From Hemibagrus wyckioides (taxonomy: Eukaryota; Chordata; Actinopteri; Siluriformes; Bagridae), in the NCBI RefSeq assembly GCF_019097595.1, contig NC_080716.1:15834901-15898900 (forward strand): a stretch of 64,000 nt of DNA. Direction: 5' to 3'. This document shows positions 47,215-59,865 of this stretch, piece by piece. The notes under the pieces were generated by a model. It was not told the origin of the DNA. It saw nothing but the letters and a program-made list of their open reading frames with translations, and made no database searches. Made by a program: the position numbers and the translations under genes. Position 1 is the stretch's first letter; each line of letters begins with the position of its first letter.

Positions 47215-47392
47215 CTAATAGTCAGAGTTGCCAATCCACATACTGGCAGGAGGTGTTTGAGGAGATGGGAGCAAACCAACACTGGCATGGAAGAATATGT
47301 GAAACTCCACACAGACAGTAACCTGAGCTCAGGACTGAAATGGCTGTGAGGTGGAAACACTACCTTCTGCATCACTATGCCACCCTTACTCA
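47215..47392 (-). mobile_element. HE1-type SINE, 5' part, minus strand
   Basis: AGAGTTGCCAATCCACATAC, then GTGAAACTCCACACAGACAG, TAACCTGAGCTCAGGACTGA, and the reversed head at CATCACTATGCCACCCT. The tail half is absent. Confidence 0.8.
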
Positions 47393-49897
47393 TTATTATG
47401 ACTTATTATTTTTCTTTTTAAACAATATATCTTAGTATCCAGGCTCTTTCCACTATGGTGCACTGTTTCTACATAAGCACTTTGTCAGAGTTACTCATGC
47501 CTCACACCAATCTAATTTTTAAGAAAATAAATAGCAGCTTAGTGTGTACATTACAGATATGATAGTATCACATATTGATAGTATCACATGACATTAATGC
47601 AAAGGAGAGTGACAACCAGAAGAAACCAGAAACCAGAGAGAGCAATACACCCTCAAATATAGCCTTGGAAGCAGTGATATATTAATGGAATAGGGTTAAA
47701 AATGAAAATTGCCCCTCAAAAGTACATAATAGTTCCAAAACGAAAGGTATTCAGAGAAGAAAAATTTATTCACAACTTACATAAGTGACTAATTCATAAT
47801 CCATCACATTTGCAGACTTGTTTTAACTTAAAATGTTGAAAGCCAAACATGCTCACAGCATACACATATGAGCTCCTTCTTTAAGAAATAAGAACACAAG
47901 ACTGGATATGGGTATATATCTGGAATCAATACCATAGAATAAACATTTAGTAATATTTAACTGTAGAGTTTATGACTCTCCTAATGTATTGTTGGGGAAT
48001 ATAAGATAAAGGTTGGAACAAGTGGATCTTGGGATGAAATTTTCATTAGATAATGCTCCTGCATGGGAAACCCTCCAAATAAAAAAAGCAATAATGGGGC
48101 ATTGGGGTGTCCTGTAAGTCACTTAGTACAGTAAGCAACTGTTTCCCTGAATCTTTCTCTCTCTCTTTCCTTCATCTTCGCTTTACCACATACTATATTT
48201 TTGAATCACAGTTGCCAACTACCATGGACAATGGAAACCCTGGTGATGGACATTGCCTTTAAATGTAAACTCCATGGGGTGCTAAAGCCTTCTGGATATG
48301 TGCTTTGGATATCAGGCTGTGTTTGACTTCGAAACCTACACCATCTTTCTTGTGCAGGACAGAAGCCTGGCAGGCATGGCTGCTTCTTCAGAGTAAATTG
48401 AGAGAAAATATTGAGCCTGGAGTTTGACCAGTGCAGGGAGGCCTGAGAGCACAGTAGTGAAGATATACAGTATATCCAAGATGGCACTATTCAAGAACCT
48501 TGTATAAGAGAGCACAATGTTTGAGATTAGTTCTTGAGTAGCTCCCTTCGTCACTTCATGAGGTTGATGACAGAGAATATTGATGTGTTGTTAATGTTTC
48601 AGACTATTCAAATGAGGATTTTCTCTCATGGACTCAAATTTATAAAGGAACCAATTCGTACTTTTTTTAAGTTTGGTTTTTCTCAGTAAATTTATTCAGG
48701 CTCCTTAAAGTTGATGATTTGAAATATTTGCCTTCATAAGTCTTCATCAGCTTTGCAGCCTAGAACACCACTTCTCTAATCTCCCTGTGGAGAAAAGAGC
48801 TGGCTGTTAACTCTTGCAGCCTTAGTCACTATTCACTGAACTCCACAAGGCTTTGCAAGAGTTGCTGCATACTAGCCGCAAACGTGATAATTTACAGCAA
48901 GTGTTAGTGAGACCTTCTGAGGGGTTTGGCTCCCTTCTCTCCGTCCTTTACACTTTAAGAGGTTACACATTATTTTGCTCATGAAAAACTTGGTGATCTG
49001 TGACCTTTTCTTGATCTTTGCCTCTTTCTTCACCAAGTTCACCTGTTTATGAGTTCCTCTGTCCCCAGGTTCACCTTGGGATCTGATATTGACAAGCTTG
49101 AACATGAGTGCATGTTTAAAAAATGAGAGCAATACATATTTCAAGAAAATGTGGCCCATGTGTGTGCCTAATAGTGCAAATCTGTTCTTCTGTTTCATCA
49201 TTTGTATGGGGGTTGATAGCTGATATGTGTATTTATATGGAGGAGTACTTGTTGTGTGTGTAACCTCAAATCCCATTAAGAATATATATGAGTTTCTTAG
49301 CTCACACAGTGAGGTTAATCCAGTCCAGTGGCCTGGCTATGAATGTCACAATCGTTTAGAGAGTTTAAGGAGATACCGGTTGTTCCAGGTGGGAATCTCC
49401 TTTCCTCCCCGATACCACTTATGTCCCCTCAGCTGCTTCTTTTTCCACTGAAGGGTTACTGAAGGGTTGCGCATGAGTGATATCCCTTCCCCTAACATAC
49501 ATTCTCAGTGTCACACCTCATTATTGACCTGCAGAAATACTTCCTGATATGTGCTGGTCCCCAGCATGCAGTCCTTCTGTAAGGCCAGAACTTCTTATCC
49601 ACTGACCCCATAGTGAAGCATTGGAAACAGAGGGAAACAACACTTTATTCCCCTAATGAAATACAAACAGTGTAGGGCCCCAGAGAGGAGCAGCACTGCA
49701 GGAGCTGAACTCTTAACCCACACACCCTATGGCTCAGCCCATCACCTGCAATGACAGCTCTCGTTGCTTTAAATTTCATAAAAGTTATAGAGCTTTACAG
49801 TTTAGCAGAACCACCAATATAGGTTCAAAAAGCTCTATTCTTGATAATACTGGCAAAAGGTTTGTAGAACACTTTTGTCCCTAGAGAAATTCCTGGT
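47393..49897. other. Noncoding interval
   Basis: No gene recognised. The tandem pair GATAGTATCACAT occurs at 47570-47600. The stretches 48190-48560 and 48690-49100 are of mixed composition and give open frames up to 134 codons on the minus strand without any known motif; they may be conserved noncoding sequence. Confidence 0.5.
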
Positions 49898-50069
49898 ACA
49901 TTTACAGTATTTGGCAGACGCTCTTATCCAGAGCGGCTTACATTTTTGTAAATCTCATACAACTGAGGGTTGAGGGCCTTGCTCAAGGGCCCACAAGTGG
50001 CAGCTTGGTTTTTCATTCACAACCTTCTGATCAGTAGTCCAACACTTTAACCACTAAGCTACCACACCA
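49898..50069 (-). mobile_element. tRNA-derived SINE, minus strand
   Basis: Read on the minus strand: GGTGTGGTAGCTTAGTGGTT (A-box region), GATCAGAAGGTTGTGAATGA (diverged B box), CCAAGCTGCCACTTGTGGGC, GAGCAAGGCCCTCAACCCTC, and the tail CTCTGGATAAGAGCGTCTGC. Same family as 2459-2608 and nearly full length. Confidence 0.88.
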
Positions 50070-50107
50070 ACATAAGCTAATCATACATATGTCATAGCAA
50101 TCATTCA

Positions 50108-50396
50108 GTTCTGTCCAGTCTCTCCTTCGCAGGGCACCCCCTCACCCACACACACACACCATCTGGGGCAATTTAGCATAACCACTCTGCATGTTTTTGG
50201 GAGCCAGAAACCTTAGATCAGGATTAAATATATATATCAGATATGTATCTTGAATATAATCAAAGTGAGCTAGTATTTCATAAATTAATAAACTGGATTG
50301 GTTTAATATGATTAATATACCTGTTTCTACACATGCTCTTCTTGCTAAGATGTGCCACATTCAAGTATTATTTATGAATTATGAATATTTTTATGA
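50108..50396 (-). repeat. Left arm of long inverted repeat
   Basis: Contains a 5'-truncated HE1-type SINE piece (50113-50215, minus) joined to CAGAAACCTTAGATCAGGAT, an AT-rich part, then TTAATATACCTGTTTCTAC, GCTAAGATGTGCCACATTCA and AGTATTATTTATGAATTATG. The same blocks occur in reverse complement, in mirrored order, at 51394-51722. Confidence 0.9.
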
Positions 50397-51393
50397 ACTA
50401 TGAAGGAAGTAAACTGTCCCTCAATCATGGATAGTCTACTTACAGTAGTTACGTTTGTAAATATGCTAATATGTTTGCTGTTGATTGTTGAGTATGGCAT
50501 ATCACATTTGCAATTTACTATGGTTTATTTATAGGTAACCATAAAGTCATATTCCTAGTGGCTGAGGTAAAGATAGATATTTATGAAAACCTTTAGATAT
50601 ATATGAAAATAGAACTAGCATATTAGCTAGGAGCTAACAAAAATAACATAATAATGCTGCAACCTAACTCTGTATTAGCTATATCTAGCACAGAGAACAA
50701 GTTTAGTCCATGTTTCTCATCTAACACCAAGACTTGTTCATACATACAGTGTTTGAGACCGAAAAGTGTGTAATGTTGCAATGCTAGTGAACTCCATGGA
50801 TTATTCTTAATTCTTTAGTTTTTTTCTGTAATATGTTTATTGTTTGTTTGCATTTTTTTTTTTACTTCAAATACATTACTCAAGTGCAGTCTTGAAGAAC
50901 CACACGGTACAGAGCAGATCTTTGAGACTGGATAGGTGTCAGTCCTCAACTCGTACTGTGGACTTTAAAAGCCTCTAACCAGAGAAGTAATCGCTGAGAA
51001 ATACTTAAATGCTTTCTTTGCTTTCCATGATCGATTATAACTAGAGGAAATCCTTCATTTGCTGAGTTTCATCTGGTTTCCATATGGACTAGTTATTCTC
51101 TTTATTCTGATGCCTCTATTTCCCTCCCACAGATGGGAAAGAAAACCTTTTTAGCTGTATAATCCTGCATTTAATGTCTACAAAGTTTAAAAACAGTGAT
51201 GCGTATGCAACAACATTTAAATCTTCACTGCAGAATTTGCGAGTTTAATAAAGTTACAGAAATTCTGCCATGACTTGTGAGCTTATTAAGTGAAGTGATC
51301 ATATTTATAAGTTACACATGCATTTGCACAAATGAAAGAAATGTGTTGCTCTGGAAAGTTTTTTGAAATTATGAAAAAAGTGAATTATAATAG
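50397..51393. other. Spacer between inverted repeat arms
   Basis: About 1 kb of AT-rich sequence with no recognisable frame, tRNA or known repeat. CCCACAGATGGG (51126-51137) is a short palindrome. Nothing else supported. Confidence 0.6.
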
Positions 51394-51665
51394 TCATAAT
51401 TCATAAACAATACTTGAATGTGGCACATCTTAGCAAAAAGGGCACGTATAGAAACAGGTATATTAATCACTATACTAGCTATATAAATGTGTGTGTGTGT
51501 GTGTGTGTGTGTACCATATATATATATATATGTAGCTGCCTTTTTTTTTTTTTTTCCCAGATTTTTTTTGTTTGCAGTACAAGTCCCAACTTTAATCCTG
51601 ATCTAAGGTTTCTGGCTCCCAAAAACATGCAGAGTGGTTTTGCTAAATTGCCCCAGATGGTGTGT

Positions 51666-51702
<37 letters not shown>

Positions 51703-51722
51703 GTGTCCTGTGAAGGACTGAA
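51394..51722 (+). repeat. Right arm of long inverted repeat
   Basis: CATAATTCATAAACAATACT, TGAATGTGGCACATCTTAGC and GAAACAGGTATATTAAT mirror the left arm. The arm is interrupted by a TG repeat (51489-51512), a TA run and a poly-T. It continues AATCCTGATCTAAGGTTTCT, GGCTCCCAAAAACATGCAGA and GTGGTTTTGCTAAATTGCCC. The SINE part continues to 51815 with its tail (GACCCTGACCAGGACAGAGC), which the left arm lacks. Confidence 0.9.
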
Positions 51723-51815
51723 GTCCCATCCAGGATGTATGTCTTAATGCTGCTAGGATAGACTCTGCATCCCCACTGACCCTGACCAGGACAGAGCATT
51801 TACTGAAAATAAAAA
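51595..51815 (+). mobile_element. HE1-type SINE, 5'-truncated
   Basis: Starts at the CCCAAAAACATGC block. Includes a TG repeat (51660-51700), GACTGAAGTCCCATCCAGGA, and the tail with ATTTACTGAAAATAA and AATAAATAAT. It is truncated at the same point as the copy in the left inverted repeat arm. Confidence 0.8.
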
Positions 51816-52242
51816 AATAAATAATTATATACTTGAGTTATAAAATTTGCACTAAAAAGGAAGGATCAGTGCTCGTTCTTTGCTGGGTGGATTACTGCAT
51901 GTCAGACTGCTGAATGCAGACATGTGGCTCTACAGTAAACGGGTTGTTGGACTTCAGAAAGCTCTGCTTTGAGGTGAAGTGGTTAACCAAAATAACTGAT
52001 CTCTGGGCCCTGGCACTCCAGAAAGAGAGAGAAAAACTCAACCATAAGTAAAAGGCTGGCATTTGTAAAAGTACTACTTTGAAGTGTTTTAAATGTGAGA
52101 CCTCTAGAATTTAGGCCTTCAAACTCTAGTGACCTGAAGTCATATACCTTTGCCTTTTGCAGTGCCGAAACATATAACATAAAACATTTATATCCGTTTG
52201 AGTGAACTGTACATTTTACAACTGTTTGTTTTTCCAGTTCTA
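51816..52242. other. Noncoding, nothing recognised
   Basis: Unique-looking sequence between the SINE tail and the tetranucleotide arrays. Confidence 0.6.
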
Positions 52243-52243
52243 T

Positions 52244-52321
<78 letters not shown>

Positions 52322-52367
52322 TTTCTTTCTTTCTTTTTCTTTCTTTCTTTCTTTCTTTCTTTCCTTC

Positions 52368-52445
<78 letters not shown>
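52243..52445. repeat. Compound (TTTC)n (TATC)n microsatellite
   Basis: About 31 TTTC units with a few single-base changes (52243-52368), then about 19 perfect TATC units (52370-52445). Translations of it give long FLSF and YLSI strings, which are not genes. Confidence 0.97.
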
Positions 52446-52450
<5 letters not shown>

Positions 52451-52750
52451 AAGCTTTTGGTTTTGAAGGATTTTCTTTTTCAAGTTCTACTACAGGTAGC
52501 GACATGAAAGGCAGTGCACAACCCTGTGCAGTTACAGTAAATACAGGGTAAATGAACAAGTGAGGAAGTAAGAGAAGGATAAAAGAGGTAGAAAAGTAGG
52601 TGTTTAAGTACATGTGCACCATGGCTCTCTTTGCATGTTTCCAAAGAGCCATCAACAGTGATCAGCATCCTCCAGGCAAGTTTCCAGAAGTTTCCTTGGA
52701 CCCAGCAGCACCCTGCAGGGAGCCTGTCTACAGAGAGTAAGAGAGAACCC

Positions 52751-52784
52751 GTGTGTGTGTGTGTATGTGTGTGTGTGTGTGTGT

Positions 52785-52853
<69 letters not shown>
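52751..52853. repeat. Compound (TG)n (GA)n microsatellite
   Basis: (TG)n with TATG interruptions at 52751-52814, then (GA)n at 52815-52853, placed directly before the second copy of a dispersed repeat. Confidence 0.96.
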
Positions 52854-52860
<7 letters not shown>

Positions 52861-52875
52861 CAGAGATGAACACTA

Positions 52876-52996
52876 TTTACCAAGTCCCAGTATATCAAAT
52901 ATACAATCCCCAAAAGAGAGCCTCCACCACTAGACAGAATATATTTTATACAGTGTATATAACACAATTAGCTGACTTGGATGTCATGCTTTCATA
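52876..52996 (+). repeat. Dispersed repeat, copy 2 of 2
   Basis: CCAAGTCCCAGTATATCAAA, CCCCAAAAGAGAGCCTCCAC, ACAGTGTATATAACACAATT and TTGGATGTCATGCT match 30844-30964 in order and spacing. Both copies follow a GA array. The unit may extend to about 53240, where a CT array (53244-53278) ends it. Confidence 0.75.
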
Positions 52997-53238
52997 TGTC
53001 TACATTCAATGATGTGAAATACAGAATACCAAACCATAACATTCCATAGTTAGCTGATAGAAACCAGGGGATGACTGGAGTCTGGGGGGAAGCTTATGTC
53101 CTCCATGTCTGAGATTCTGAGATTTTGGCTGCTGCTGGCCAATCCCCACCCAGTCAGTCCTTAGTGTTTGGGTGTCTCTGTAGAACATGTGTTTTCCACT
53201 GACGGTCGAGAGGTTGAAATATGAACCTACTTGTTCTT

Positions 53239-53243
<5 letters not shown>

Positions 53244-53278
<35 letters not shown>
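53244..53278. repeat. (CT)n microsatellite
   Basis: Mostly CT with a few TTTC changes at the end. Confidence 0.93.
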
Positions 53279-53280
<2 letters not shown>

Positions 53281-53283
53281 TCT

Positions 53284-54320
53284 CTCCCTCTCCCCCCATT
53301 CCTCTGTGTTCTTTCTGTTTCTAGACTCTACATCTATAATTATACAGTAAAATAAACAGTAACCGAAGCCGCCACATCACTCAAGAACAGTACAAGTGAC
53401 AAAGACATTGCCTCCTTAGCTTTTGAGGGTCAAAATGAAATGTCCAAATTTGTACCAAAGTCACTCCCTTCTGGAAAAGATCATCTTAAAACTATATATT
53501 CATATATACGTATATATATTATTTATACATTTCTGAGTAATTCCAACAAAATACCCAAGATACCTTAAATATCATACTTACCCAGACATGACCTTCGATG
53601 TCATACATATCTTCTTTAATGGTTGACAAACAGCAGGGTATTAACCAGGAAACGAGGTCCAACAGTACAACAAGGTCAAAGTCAGAAGGGTTTTTTTTTT
53701 TTTTCAATGTTGTTTTTCACACTTTGCTGGTTTACACTGCAAACTGCACAACATACATCATTGCTCAGGCCTCAGTGCTCCTCAACCTAAATATGTACTG
53801 GCTAATTCCACATTTCTAACCAGTGCTATTTGAAGAACCAGTTGATGTTTTTAGTCCATGCGTTCCCCCTGTTTACACAGTCGGTCCTGGAAGAAAACAC
53901 ACCAAAAAAGAATTTTACTGGTTTTGTTTCCTAACATAGTAGCAACCATAATGTCTAGACTGCAAGAGAACAAAAAATATATGCCTAACATCATATTATG
54001 GCATCACCAAAGTTTTGTTTACCCCCATTCGAGTGGTTATGTGGGTTTGTTGTATTATGGGCTCCTTATTGTATCAGTGGTTGCCTCTCTGAAGAATTTA
54101 TGTAAGGCTCTGTTTTTGACCCAGAAGCGGTTACATGCTCTTGACAGCGTCAGACCTCACCAGCACAAGATTGACATAAGAAGAACCCATACTGATGATG
54201 TCTGCAGCAGGAGATCTGTCAAACATCTAATACCCTATCAGTACGCCTGTTGTCTCTCTCTCTTTTTCTACAGACATATCCATGCTAAATGTCATTACAC
54301 TTACACATGGATGACCTGAC
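53284..54320. other. Noncoding, no supported gene
   Basis: An open frame of 153 codons at 53858-54319 (+) has no recognisable domain, no homologous-looking motif and ordinary AT-rich composition. I treat it as chance. TA-rich tract at 53495-53525; poly-T at 53691-53704. Confidence 0.6.
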
Positions 54321-54334
54321 AGTGACTCATTACT

Positions 54335-54530
54335 TAAAGGAAAACTCCACCCTGACACATTAAATATGTTTATATAGAAATATTAGTGATGTGTTTAGGA
54401 ATTCTGGAGCTGATTTGCAGGGTTTTTGCTGTATTTTCATTATTCCTATGTGATGTTAGTGGCCGTGGGCTCTCTGACATCACAGCAGGACTCAAAAATC
54501 AGGGACAAAATACAGGTTTTGCTATTAAAA
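54335..54530. repeat. Candidate dispersed repeat
   Basis: The opening TTAAAGGAAAACTCCACCCT and GAATTCTGGAGCTGATTTGC with GGGCTCTCTGACATCACAGC read like a common fish repeat. I cannot see a second copy in this window or define the ends, so this rests on recall. Confidence 0.35.
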
Positions 54531-57067
54531 CTAGAGCACTTCTATTCTAACTCATTGTTTTAAAATTTACTTTCAAATGAATTAATGTGAAATGCATTGT
54601 AGAAGTAGTAAAGACTGCAAAAAGTGGTCTAAAGGCTTTAGAATGCCTTGAGGTTGTACGGTGTAGAGACTCAAATCGGCTAGTTAGTGGTTTGTATTGG
54701 TATGAAAGTTTTGGTTTTGTTTGAACAGAGTACAGATGAGGAAAAGTGAGCGGTGAATTGTAATATAGACCAATTCAATGGTAGATTAAAATAGTCAACT
54801 AATTACAAAAGAAATATTCGACAGACTTGAAGATCGCATAATTCTAAAGATTGATGTAAGTTATTGAAGGTGGATTTCTCTTTTTTGGGGATATGAAAGT
54901 TTTGTTTGCCTTCAAGTGTTTTATTAAAGAAATGAACAGATGGTGATCCTCACATCAGTGTTCTGTTTCATCAGTGATGAACAGAAATGACGAACTGCTT
55001 GCATGTGTGCAAGATCGAACACATAGGATATGCTAATATGACTGAGAATTCTCTCAGTTTAACATCTCATCACTTGCTTCTCCCTTCCATCTCTCTCTTT
55101 TGTTGTCTTCTTTTGTTGGTGAACGAGTCCAGACATCAGCCATGTCACCCCATATTTCTTCTTATGTCAGGATGCATCTCTGGCCTTTTTTCTTCAGACT
55201 TTTCAACACCGGAAACCAGATCCAAATACAAATAGGCAATGTTTCATATCAAAAAGTAAATCCCTCCTATCCACAACACACACACACACACGATTGTCAG
55301 GATTATTTCAAAAGTAGTCACATATTTTCAAAGTTTTGTTGATCAATGGGGTGGTGTGTGATGGGTGAAATGTTTCACCATGGTTGAAGGTTCTTGCTGG
55401 CCCCCATACAGTGAGTAGATGAGGTGTGTTGACCACATGTGAAAATGACCTGCTAAATTAAAACAGATACACAAGAGAGAAATATAAGCAAGGAGATGCA
55501 ACATGGAGAAAGAGGTTGTAGGGTAGAAAAAAAAAGCAATCATTAATGTTGAAGACTCACGATGCATCACACACCAAGTACAAAATAGCTGTGAGCAATA
55601 AAAAAAATAATCTATGTATGTCCCACAGGACAAAATATATATCAGACAGTAAGAGGAGTCCATGTTCTTGATGGCCTCAAGTCTAAAATAAATAAGTAAA
55701 TAAATATATAATAGGGAAACCACAGTTAAATAATCCTACTGTCTCCTTTTCCCAGTAGCCAAATTCAATTTAGCCCACATTCTTTTGATGGATTGGCTGA
55801 AGCTACTCTTTCCAGTGCAAATGCCATGGAAAATCTTTTCAACATCATAGGAAGAATACTACATCATGAAAAAGCAAGGCTGCTGTTATTCTACAGGGAG
55901 AACAAAATGTGTGGAGAAATATAATATTATAGGCCTGACCTTTGCCAAACCTTTCATTTTCTACTATCTTTGAGGTGGAGGGTTAAAGTAGATCCTTAAA
56001 GTAAAAAGGCTGTATGGACCTCTAGTAGACCCCAAGAGCACAGGGACTTCCGAAGTCTGGCTTGTCTGACATGGAGACGCTTTTCCAGGAGGAAAGCCTT
56101 TGCCAGGCTACTGGCTCCGGTGCTCTGGGCAGCCGCCACAGTGGTTTGTGGTGAAGTGCCATGGCAGTGAAAGTGCCGTGAGGGCTCCCACTCTTGCATA
56201 CTTTATGGTCAGACTGAAACATTACAGCCCAGAGAACACTGCCCAGCATTGCCAGACGGCCGAGATGAGATCACTACTGAAAACATGCTAGCACTAACAC
56301 CCGCTAAGTGCCCTGTTTGCGAACCTTTATGAACAAGTGACAGCATGGAACACAGCATGCGTTTGTGTGCTGGAGTGAGATGTTGAGCACTGATGTTCAA
56401 TAAAAGGGGATCTAACTTGTCAGTGCGATTATTTATGTTATGAATTTGCCTTTACCACAGTAAAACATGAGGTCAGGTGACTATGATCTGTCGTCTGCCT
56501 TTTAGATTATCGCCATCCTTCTGTACCTTCTTTCTCACGGAACGCTTCTTCATGCTGTCTGGCATATGGCTGTTTTTTTTTTTTTCTGTGAATTTAACTG
56601 TGATCTGCAAATGATTTGCCAACTGGAGTTAGGTCTGCATTAACTCTTCTCAAGTTTTACAGTAGAAATACATATGATTCATTTTGCCAAGTTTTTTTCC
56701 CCCTTTAAACAGAAAGACCAATGTGTCCATAAAGGGTACAAATACATTGTGTAATTTAGTTGGTGTGATCTAGTAGACATTATGTAGCAGTAAAGACTCA
56801 GATATTAGTCTGCTTGTTGTAGTGATTGTTGATTAGGGTTTATTGTGGCATCTAAAGTTTATAAAGCCTCTCAAAAGTTGGGCATTGGCAGCAATGTTGT
56901 GTGCCAAAGTCTAATCTCTTGTGGCTGGATCATATAATCAGTCAGATCACCATCTGGTTCTTGGTTAACCTCAGAGTTGAATATGCAGTGCTTGAGATTG
57001 CAATACTGTAAACAGTTGCTCTCAAATGTATGGAGTATGAACCTGACACTTTGGTGACAATCAGGCG

Positions 57068-57068
<1 letters not shown>

Positions 57069-57107
<39 letters not shown>

Positions 57108-57173
57108 GAGTCAGAGAGAGAGAGAGAGGGAGAGAGGGGCAGGGGAGACAGAGGGATCATTCCATTGCTACTG

Positions 57174-57205
<32 letters not shown>

Positions 57206-57206
57206 C
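57069..57206. repeat. GA and TG microsatellites
   Basis: (GA)n with GTCAGAGA interruptions at 57069-57130, then about 45 bp of ordinary sequence, then (TG)n at 57177-57206. Confidence 0.93.
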
Positions 57207-58734
57207 TGGGTGTGTGTGTCTATATGTTTTTCTTGGTTGTTGTCCAGTCTCCAGTCTCCACCCACTGCAGTGTAAAACAGAAGCCTTTGTTTAATACAGC
57301 TGTCACACAACAGCTTCATTGGTCAGCATATAAAAAGACATGTGTGTGTTTGTGAATTTCAGCACATCTGTGCATTAATGTGTATTAATTAACGCCTGTA
57401 CAGTGGGGTGAGGTTCTGAGGACAGTGCAGCATCAGGGTCATGGTTCATGAAGCAGTTCCTTCTCCTATGTCTTCTCTTATGTCATATTTTCACTTAACA
57501 CATCTCCCCACATCCTCTCGCTCTCTCTCTCTCTCTCTGACCTCACTCTTTGTTTATCCTAGCCTACAGTGCCTGAATAACTACACATACACTAGAGTTG
57601 AAGGCTGTTCTTAAATCATTCATTCTGTCTTTTATTCTTCTACTCACCTGTTATATATGGCTCTTTATCTCTTTTCTGTCTGCCGTAAGCAATACGTAAT
57701 GGCAGAGTTCATTCTACCAACAAAAACAAGGTGTATTAGATGAGGAAATTCCTTTCTGCTTTTTTAGCAAATAAAATGTTCACACATAAAACAGTCTGTG
57801 TAAAGGAGAAACCTTTAGTGTGTGTTTGTTGTCTGATGTTGCCTTGACAAACGAAAGCAGCATTTTTTTCCCCCACATGCTGCCTTTCGGCCAGATTTGA
57901 ATAAAAATCATGTGTTGCGTGACGTACCTTGACCTGATGTGGGGAAAATATTCTGACCCTGAATTTGGAGCTTCTGTGTTATTCAAGGTTGTTGACTCTT
58001 TACCCTTCCACTGGATAGAAAAGGACATTCTTGATAGATGCCTTGGTAATTGTAATTATACTTAATTTGTTTATCTCAGCTTTAATCACCCAGGCTGTCT
58101 CCTGAGATATATTTAAGGTAACAGCCTGACAGAAACTAGCAAGTTTAACAAACATGATTGAACATGAGATATAGTAATGGATGCATTTCCCCAAAAAACT
58201 ATTTAAGTAGTTAGCAGGTTGTTTTTCAGAGGAAAGATTATTTATTCTGGATAATTTGATGAAGGCTAATTTGAACTGGTATGAGGCTGTTGTTGTTTTG
58301 CATGTTTTGTTGTTTTTTTTGTGGATGCTTTATGTTCATCCCTGTGGATGAAGATGTATGTTTTAATAAATAATTCAACTTTATATCAAACTTCAGTTAG
58401 GCTCCTAGTAAAATGCAAGTATAATGCAAGTATCTCAGTATAACTGAAAAGGAATTGCAAGTGACCCACATATGCAGTCCCACTGGCTCACTGTCTCCTG
58501 TAAGCAATACAACAGCATGGGAGCTGTCATAAACTGCAGTCAACGTGCAACAGAAAGTAACGCTTTTCAAATCGGTGCCCAAATGTAACATTAGACTGGA
58601 CCTGGAAATGAGATTTGGTCATAAAGTTTAAAAAAAAAAAATAACACACACACACACAGTGGACTTGGGGTGAAGTCTGAGACAGACAAACCACACACAC
58701 TGCACAGACACTGCTAATAAGCACAGACGCAGGG

Positions 58735-58791
<57 letters not shown>
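58735..58791. repeat. Compound (TG)n (GA)n microsatellite
   Basis: TG array running directly into a GA array, the same TG-GA arrangement as at 52751-52853, but not followed by the same dispersed repeat. Confidence 0.95.
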
Positions 58792-58794
<3 letters not shown>

Positions 58795-59824
58795 TGTTTT
58801 ATTAACAGACTAAAAAATTGTTAAATGTTTGATTGGAACGGAGTAGTTGGGTAAATTACTAGTACTAATGTAGGCCCTGTATGTGGGATTGTGGGGATGT
58901 GGGGGGTAACCGTGTGTGTGTGTGTGTGTGTGTTTCTTGGTGGGGGGTCATGGAAAGCCACTTTTCTGGTGTTTGTCCAGGGAAAAGAATGCAAAAAAGG
59001 AGCAATTTGCTGTCAAACTTTTTTTTTGTCTCTCGCAAAAAAGGAATAATCATAATGTGCCAGAAGCAGGAGGAGGGGGAGACTGAGGGAGACTGAGGGA
59101 ACATGAGAGAAAGCAGGAGAGAAACACATAAAACAAGAAAATGAGAAGTTGATCCAGAGGTGGCTAAAAGAGACAGTAAAAGCGAGTGCTGACTGCAAGC
59201 CATGTTCTCTTTATCAACTATTTTAATTTCTCTTACATTCTCATACGTATTTTCTTTGCACTCTACCGTAGCTGCCATTTGAAACTTCACATCCCATCAT
59301 ATACTGTAAACTGTAGACTCACACACACACACACACACATCTAATTTTTCACAGAGCTGGGTTATGCTCATAAATGATGGCATGTATTTTTTATAAAAGC
59401 TGAATCATGCTTTAAACACTTCAACTGATTCCTGAACCTGCACAAGAACGGAATCATAAATAACCAGACATCCATTTTGGCTGATGCACTAAAATTTGCC
59501 TCTACACTGGTGCATAAAATCAATCAACACCGATTCTTAATTTAATGACTACGCTGTAAAAGCTGTAAGTTATTATAGAGCTTTCAGTGCTAGCAAAACA
59601 TGAAAGAAAGATTTCACAGCATGTGTGACTGTGTCTCCACCAGGATAGCAATATCTCACAGTTTGAGGACATTTGGCTGACCCTCTCGAGGATTTATTAA
59701 ATATTTTAATATAAGATATCTAAAATAGGTTTCCTTTTGGTTACAGAGTTTAGGGTTAGATGTTGATGTAAACATAAACACAGCATTAACAATAATCTGC
59801 ATTACTAATTATGTCAGTGGATGA

Positions 59825-59865
<41 letters not shown>

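Noticed and set aside
48206..48487. Minus-strand frame of 93 codons considered as a retroelement remnant
   Set aside because: No reverse transcriptase, integrase or endonuclease motif; neighbouring frames do not continue it.
52198..52507. Frames with repeated FLSF and YLSI
   Set aside because: Pure translation of the TTTC/TATC microsatellite.
53858..54319. Open frame of 153 codons
   Set aside because: No recognisable domain or motif, AT-rich noncoding-like composition, no splice or promoter support; the length is possible by chance in 64 kb.
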